The notes under the pieces: model-generated
What the model saw: the letters and a program-made list of their open reading frames with translations, nothing else
Database searches by the model: none
Told to the model about the DNA's origin: nothing
From: Lathyrus oleraceus
Taxonomy: Eukaryota > Streptophyta > Magnoliopsida > Fabales > Fabaceae
Length of the DNA: 64,000 nt
Reading direction: 5' to 3'
Assembly (NCBI RefSeq): GCF_024323335.1
Contig: NC_066581.1
Location: 438,874,281-438,938,280 of the forward strand
Shown here: piece after piece, positions 58,901-64,000 of the stretch
Layout of the letters: each line of letters begins with the position of its first letter
Position numbering within the stretch: position 1 is the stretch's first letter
Position numbers and translations under genes: made by a program

Positions 58901-60051
58901 GATTTGTTATTGTTTTGAACCGTTTGTGAAATACTTTTTGGGTACTCAAGTTGGTTTTCTGGGCAAAGTTTTGAACTGATTAATTTATTAATTACTCTTT
59001 AGTTTTTTAAGTGCTTATGGAAAGGACATTTTGATTCAAGCTGTTTTCCTCTGCAGGTTACAAAGCGAAGTGACCTTATTTTGGGAAGAAGCCTGCGTCT
59101 ACTCTATGAGGCAATTGGGTTTAGGAGCGTTTTGGCCTAAAATATGGTTTTGGCTGTTGGTTCTTCAAAGGCCATGTTCCCAACCTGTCATTGTTGCAAC
59201 AACTTTTGTTTTTTTAGCTTTGATGTAACATTTGGACTTTTATTTTGGATAATTATGCAACTACTCTTGGATTGTTTGTAACGTATGAGGTTTTAGAAAT
59301 TGTTTATATAATTAATCTTCTTTTTTCAAACAATTAAATTTTATTTTAATATTTTTTTTGTATAAATCCATCAAGGTGCTTTAAATTTGTCCTGTTATCT
59401 CAATTAGAAACATGTTTGGACCATTATGAGCATTCAACTTAAAAGGTTGCTTTTAGCATGTCATTATTTAACAAAATACAACCGTGACCAAAAGTTTAAA
59501 ATGAAACATGTCATTGCAATTTCAACTCTAATAACAACACACTTTCAACTTTGGCACAAAGAACCCAAATATGGTGACTTGATTTAAAAACAACACAATT
59601 CCAACTTCAACACATGAGTCTAAATATGGTGCTTTGATTTAAGAATCAACACATACATGCCTCAAAAAATGCAAATTTAATTTAGGGACCTATGAAGGAC
59701 TTAGAATTTGGCATAAACATTTGGGATGTGTAAATGGACTAATAAATAGTGACCATAAAAATAATAACATGGCTCTTAATACTTACTAATAAGAAAATAT
59801 ATTTTTGATTAGTAATGTAAAAAGATTCAAACCACATTTTAAATTATGGACACGCTTAAGCAAATGGGCCTTTGAAACAAAGAGATCTCATGGGTACACC
59901 ACAATGGGCTTTGTTATCCAAAAATGCACATACCATCCCATGCTTCAGTAAAACACCAATACAACAGATATTTTCTTAAGGACCCTAACAGATGAAAAAT
60001 GTCACTGAAGACTTGATGTCACCAAGGACCGGACAAAATTTGGGTATGACA
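55976..60051 (-). mobile_element. 3' LTR of element C (about 4.1 kb, truncated)
   Basis: Start TGTCATACCC lies right after a purine tract. Near the other end, on the minus strand, are CGAACTACGAATG and GGATACGTAGGCAGG (about 56013-56066), which resemble the TACGTAGGCA blocks of the other Ogre LTRs. Inside are a 139-bp tandem array (56320-57130), an AT-rich part (57500-57900), a GC-rich stretch with GGCGG repeats (58250-58330), and two copies of a roughly 60-bp unit (about 59530-59650). No gene was recognised. Confidence 0.7.
56320..57130 (-). repeat. six-unit 139-bp tandem repeat with a covarying hairpin
   Basis: Units are spaced 137-144 bases. Each carries a hairpin around CGAGT...ACTCG: 56350-56365, 56487-56502, 56629-56644 (TGAGT/ACTCA), 56767-56782 (CGAG/CTCG), 56911-56926 (CAAGT/ACTTG) and 57048-57063. 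Several units have a longer outer stem, such as GGATA/TATCC in unit 1 and TATTTG/CAAATA in units 5 and 6. Unit 3 and unit 5 differ from the consensus on both sides of the stem. Confidence 0.75.
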
Positions 60052-60070
60052 GCTGCCCCTATTTAATTAC
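60051..60070 (-). other. polypurine tract and LTR start of element C
   Basis: On the minus strand TAGGGGCAGC is followed by TGTCATACCC. This parallels AGGGGCAAC-TGTAACACC of element B. Confidence 0.75.
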
Positions 60071-60229
60071 CTCAAACCGGAAAGTAAGAATGATAGCAGT
60101 CTTTATGCATTCGCGGTAGGAGATAATTAAATACAAGAAGACCCAAATTTTGTCCTAGGAAATGAAAGGAAGAAAATACAGGAAGAAAATGCGGTGAGAA
60201 ATGGCAAAAGACATTATCCTACAGTAAAA

Positions 60230-61440
60230 TGGAACAGTCAAGACTTTCTGTGAGTCATCAGAATAATATCTTGGATATCTCAGTCGAGATATGTGGAATA
60301 ACATCCCTAGATAAATCTCAAGACTTTCCAGGATGCTAGAATAATATAAAGGAACTCTGACATGAGACTCTTCATTTTGATGAAGCAGCATCTCAAATAG
60401 TAAAAGTGAGATTCTTTGTATCGAGTCGAAACAACATCTTATACGATAGAATTAAGAGATTCTATCAAAAGGAAAAAATACCTTGATTGAATCTAAGATT
60501 CTCCAAGGATATTAGAGCAGTATCTCTAAAAAAATCTGAAATGAGACTCTTCATATTGATGAAGCAGCATCTCAAATTGTAAAAATGAGATTCTCTGTAT
60601 CGAATCGAAACAACATCTTATATGATAAAATTATGATATTCAAGCAAGGAAGAAAAATACCTTAGTTGAATCTAAGACTATCCGATGATATTAGAGCAGT
60701 ATCTCTAAAAAAATCTGAAATGAGACTCTTCATATTGATGAAACATCATCTCAAACAGTAAAAATGAGATTCTCTGTATCAGATCGAAACAGAATCTTAT
60801 ATGATAAAATTAAGATATTCCAGCAAGGAAGAAAAATACCTTAATTTAATCTAAGACTTTCCGAGGATATTAGAGCAGTATCTCTAAAAGAATCTGAAAT
60901 GAGACTCTTCATATTGATGAAACAGCATCTCAAACAGTAAAAAATGAGATTCTTTGTATCGGATTGAAACAACATCTTATATGATAAAATTAAGATATTC
61001 CAGCAAGGAAGAAAACTACCTTAATTGAATCTAAGACTTTTCAAGGATACTAGAGCAGTATCTCTAAAAGAATCTGAAATGAGACTCTTCATATTGATGA
61101 AACAACATCTCAAACAGTAAAAATGAGATTCTCTGTATCGGATTGAAACAACATCTTATATGATAAAATTAAGATATTCCAGCCAGGTAGAAAAATACCT
61201 TAATTGAATCTAAGACTTTCCGAGGATACTAGAGCAGTATCTCTAAAAGAATCTGAAATGAGACTCTTCATATTGATGAAACGTCATCTCAAACAGTAAA
61301 AATGAGATTCTCTGTATCGGATCAAAACAACATCTTATATGATAGAATTAAGATATCCCAGCAAGGGAAAAATACCTTAATTGAGTCTAAGACTCTCCGA
61401 GGATATTAGAGCATATCTTAAACAGATAAATGAGATTCTT
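60230..61440 (-). repeat. 179-bp tandem array in the 3' region of element C
   Basis: GAGATTCT(C/T)TGTATCG recurs at 60408, 60587, 60766, 60946, 61125 and 61304, a spacing of 179-180 bases. The middle units are very similar; the outer copies (60230-60407 and after 61390) are diverged. It lies between integrase and the polypurine tract. Confidence 0.9.
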
Positions 61441-61510
61441 CAGATAAATGAAGCAGTATCTCGAACAGATAAATGAGATTCTTCAAATAAATGAAGCAAC
61501 ATCCCAAATA
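61395..61510 (-). repeat. short 45-bp repeats at the array edge
   Basis: ACAGATAAATGAGATTCTTC recurs at about 61414 and 61459 followed by AAATGAAGCA; the units are derived from part of the 179-bp repeat. Confidence 0.7.
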
Positions 61511-62839
61511 TTCGTCTGTTGGGGGAATTTTTAAAGAAAGGACTCCTTTTGAGGGAGATTTACTAGAAATGTTCTGCAGGGGGAAAAGCTCATGAGCGAC
61601 TTTTTAGGGTAACCTCCGCTTGGGGAGCAATGATTGTAAAAAATGTTGGGAATATCAATTTTAATCATAAAGTTGAAAAAATGGCTTACTGGAAAATGAT
61701 TCCACGAGCACATGCAGGGTAGTAACTTCATTTGGAAATGAGGAATGTCCAAGATACACATGAACAACCTTGGTTCCTGATATTTTATATTTGATTTTTT
61801 GTATGATGTCCCACTTTAGGCGGGAATTCCATGCATGGGATGCATGCAAGTATGCAATGTTGCTGGGGATATCTGGTTGTGCATGTAGGAATGCGAACGA
61901 TTTTTTTTTATTTTTTTGTTGAAATTCCCATTTTGTGGGAGTGTTATGCATGAGTGCGCTGATGATTGATATGACTATGTTTTTTTAATTTTCTGCTTGG
62001 TAGGAAAACCATTTATGAATGATTTATATGATGCATGTTAGAATGCAAATGGGTAATTGGATATGCCCCGGTTAAGACATTTCGCTTTGAGGTACGATGC
62101 CAACAGTGTGGACTTTTGTCATTGGGGTGATTAATGTAGATCAAATTTTAATGCCCCTTCTAGGTGGTTTTAGGAATATATTTGGGTTGTTCTGAGTTAT
62201 TGAAGGGTTCAGACTTCTCAACACGTGATACTCCATCCATGATTTACCAATGTTTCTGTTGGAAACGAATGGGTCCTTGCCCCGGTCTGGCTAAACCATG
62301 AGTACATTTATGAGAGGTATGAATTAGTAGTTGAAAGGGACATAACCATTTGCGATCAATCCTACACCTTTATGAAAAACAAGAATGAATCTTGGAGACT
62401 AAAGGATTCGTCCACTTTACTGTTTCAAAAGCAATTTTACCACTCTAATCAAACATGTGTTTTATTTTCTCCAATAATTTTTAAAAGTGATGTTTATCAA
62501 AAATAAAAAGGTGCTTTGCAAACAAACAGATAAAACAAAATAAAAAAATGATTTTGGGCACACTTTTGTTGCGAAAAATTCTCTTTTATTGATTTGACCC
62601 TTAAATGGGTGATTGTACATAAAGACGCAATTCCTTAATGAGGTAATTGTTGCGCATAGAAACAAAATGGCAATGAAAATTGAGTCCTTATTGAGTTTCC
62701 ACACTGCTATGATCCTTATGTCTTTGATAATCCAAGCACTTTGCTTTCGAAAAGTGAGGTAAGTTGATTCTTTGTCTTCGAGGGTATGTCAGATGTCTGT
62801 AAGTACAACTCTTTGCCTTGGAATTAATCCCTAACTTTT
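61511..62839 (-). other. non-coding 3' region of element C
   Basis: No coding or further array is recognised. The sequence has several short diverged repeats (for example GGGAATTCCATGCATGGGATGCATGCA near 61820). Small open frames are not supported by any domain. Confidence 0.4.
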
Positions 62840-63036
62840 TCCTGGACCGCCCTTTCGGGTTTTCGATCCACCGGGATACCCATTTTTGCCTGAGTCGCCC
62901 TTTCGGATTTTCAACTCAGCGGGTCAAATTCTTTTATTTTTATCCCTAATTTTTGCCTGGATCGCCCTTTCGGGTTTTCGATCCACCAGGATAGCTATTT
63001 TTGCTTAAATCTCCCTTTCAGGTTTTCGATTTAGCG
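62840..63036 (-). other. array of four covarying hairpins after integrase, element C
   Basis: In minus-strand order: TAAATC/GATTTA (63028-63033 with 63006-63011), TGGATCG/CGATCCA (62979-62985 with 62958-62964), TGAGTTG/CGACTCA (62912-62918 with 62891-62897) and TGGATCG/CGGTCCA (62864-62870 with 62843-62849). Each encloses GAAAA plus an inner (C/T)C(C/T)-GAAA-GGG stem-loop and is followed by GCAAAAA or a close variant. Spacing between hairpins (48, 67, 48) matches that of element B (46, 68, 48). Confidence 0.8.
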
Positions 63037-63056
63037 ACTTTTGTTATTCCACTTTT

Positions 63057-63998
63057 TTAGGCGAAGTATTTTTTAACAACATCAGCGTTGGTAGGAAGCG
63101 GCAACTCATCACCATCCATAGTAGCTAGAATCAGAGCGCCTCCGAAAAAGGCTCTAACCACCACAAATGGACCTTCATAATTTGGCGTCCATTTCCCTCT
63201 GAAGTCTTTGTGAATAGGCAAGATTTTCTTCAGCACTAAATCTCCCTCTTGAAACACCCTGGGACGAACTTTCTTGTCGAATGCCTTTTTAAGACGCCTC
63301 TGATAGAGTTGATCATGACCTAACACTTTCAAGTGTTTCTCCTCAATAAGGTTGAGCTCGTCGTACCTTGATTGAACCCATTCTGCCTCGTCTAACTTAG
63401 CCTCCATCAATACTCTCATCGAGGGGATCTCCACCTCTATAGGGAGAACTGCTTCCATACCATAAACCAAGGAATAAGGGGTTGCCCCTGTTGAATTTCG
63501 TACCGACGTGCGATAACCATGTAATGCAAAAGGTAACATCTCGTGCCAATCCTTATACGTGACAACCATCTTTTGGATTATTTTCTTGATATTTTTATTT
63601 GCAGCTTCAACAGCCCCATTCATCTTGGGTCGATAGGGTGATGAGTTGTGATGCTCAATTTTGAACGTTGCGCATAAAGTATCCATGGTTTTGTTGTGGA
63701 GATTGGACCCATTATCAGTGATTATTTTGTTGGGAATCCCATATCGACATATGATGTTAGTTTTTAAGAAACGAGCGACTACGTGCTTCGTGACGTTTGC
63801 ATAAGACGCGACTTCCACCCATTTGGTAAAGTAATCTATGGCCACCAAGATAAATCTGTGTCCATTTGATGCTTTGGGTTCTATCATTCCAATCATGTCG
63901 ATGCCCCACATAGAGAAAGGCCAAGGTGATGATATGACATTTAGCAGAGTAGGTGGTACATGTATTTTGTCAGCATAGATTTGGCATTTGTGGCACGC
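63057..63998 (-). CDS. Ogre integrase (element C), open to the window edge
   Basis: On the minus strand the frame is open from the window edge. It contains the last Cys pair of the zinc finger (CHKC, at about 63989-63978) and the integrase core with WGIDMIGMI (first Asp), IITDNGSNLHN (second Asp) and MNGAVEAANK (Glu). The C-terminal part runs through PYSLVYGMEAVLP, KKAFDKKVRPRVFQEGDLVLKKIL, KWTPNYEGPF and VVKKYFA before a stop at 63057-63059. No lesion is visible in the 313 residues present. It aligns along its whole length with integrase of element B on the other strand. It would insert element cDNA into chromosomes; whether the whole polyprotein is intact cannot be seen. Confidence 0.9.
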   Translation of the reverse strand, partial: ACHKCQIYADKIHVPPTLLNVISSPWPFSMWGIDMIGMIEPKASNGHRFILVAIDYFTKWVEVASYANVTKHVVARFLKTNIICRYGIPNKIITDNGSNLHNKTMDTLCATFKIEHHNSSPYRPKMNGAVEAANKNIKKIIQKMVVTYKDWHEMLPFALHGYRTSVRNSTGATPYSLVYGMEAVLPIEVEIPSMRVLMEAKLDEAEWVQSRYDELNLIEEKHLKVLGHDQLYQRRLKKAFDKKVRPRVFQEGDLVLKKILPIHKDFRGKWTPNYEGPFVVVRAFFGGALILATMDGDELPLPTNADVVKKYFA

Positions 63999-64000
63999 TC

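Larger units (their letters stand above)
55976..64000 (-). mobile_element. Ogre-type element C, 3' half, minus strand
   Basis: On the minus strand: integrase from the window edge to 63057, a four-hairpin array, a variable region with a 179-bp tandem array, a purine tract, and an LTR beginning TGTCATACCCAAATTTTGTCC at 60051. The 5' half is outside the window. The LTR end near 55976 appears truncated, since the usual CTTCCCC...GGTGGCGAC tail is not seen. Confidence 0.85.

Noticed and set aside
60230..61440. Could the regularly spaced repeats be a CRISPR array?
   Set aside because: Units are contiguous 179-bp tandem copies without unique spacers, in plant retrotransposon DNA.

Overview
The window looks like intergenic and accessory DNA from a large legume genome, most likely tribe Fabeae (Pisum, Vicia, Lathyrus or Lens type). 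The reasons are very long Ogre/Tat-type Ty3-gypsy retrotransposons with multi-kilobase LTRs, short plant-type introns, and a GDSL esterase gene of the ENOD8-like subfamily. Organism assignment is inference. Nearly everything is nested, broken LTR retrotransposon sequence; only one host gene is recognisable.

Layout. 1-3857: 3' part of a Ty1/copia element (+) with gag tail, protease, integrase, RT and RNase H, ending in a 20-base G run and a probable short LTR. About 3880-6860: a second, much older copia (+), ending near 6860. 7315-10085 (-): four good exons of a GDSL esterase/lipase gene whose last exon is absent, with a Stowaway-like MITE in intron 3. About 11071-30400: a decayed Tat/Ogre-like element (+). 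Its integrase is split first by an (AT)n tract and then by a copia solo LTR (18608-27803, duplication GTGAT), which is itself split by a 7.8-kb Ogre-type solo LTR (19126-26954, duplication GATGG). Downstream lies a spliced antisense gene remnant (28560-30399). 30400-30705: Ogre LTR tail. 30709-33719 (-): chromovirus sequence arranged IN/chromodomain, one LTR, PBS, gag, meaning two tandem copies sharing an LTR.

33720-50973: an inverted pair of Ogre-like LTRs (arms of about 1.9 kb). One of them is split by a younger Ogre (37316-47769, duplication CCTAG), which keeps its RNase H and integrase region, a hypervariable 3' region and a 4.9-kb 3' LTR but has lost most of its 5' half. 50974-55938 (+): another Ogre with gag, protease, a candidate intron, RT and part of RNase H. 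55976-64000 (-): the 3' half of a further Ogre, with its LTR (55976-60051), a 179-bp tandem array, a four-hairpin array and an integrase that is open to the window edge.

The most interesting signal is structural. Directly after the integrase stop of two different Ogre elements on opposite strands there is an array of four hairpins. Their stems differ in sequence yet stay base-paired, and six of the eight keep an inner CC(C/T)-GAAA-(A/G)GG-type tetraloop stem. Separate paired elements occur in the LTRs: a covarying hairpin, two perfect palindromes, and a 139-bp tandem repeat whose units also show compensatory changes. These suggest selected RNA or DNA structure in the non-coding parts of these elements.
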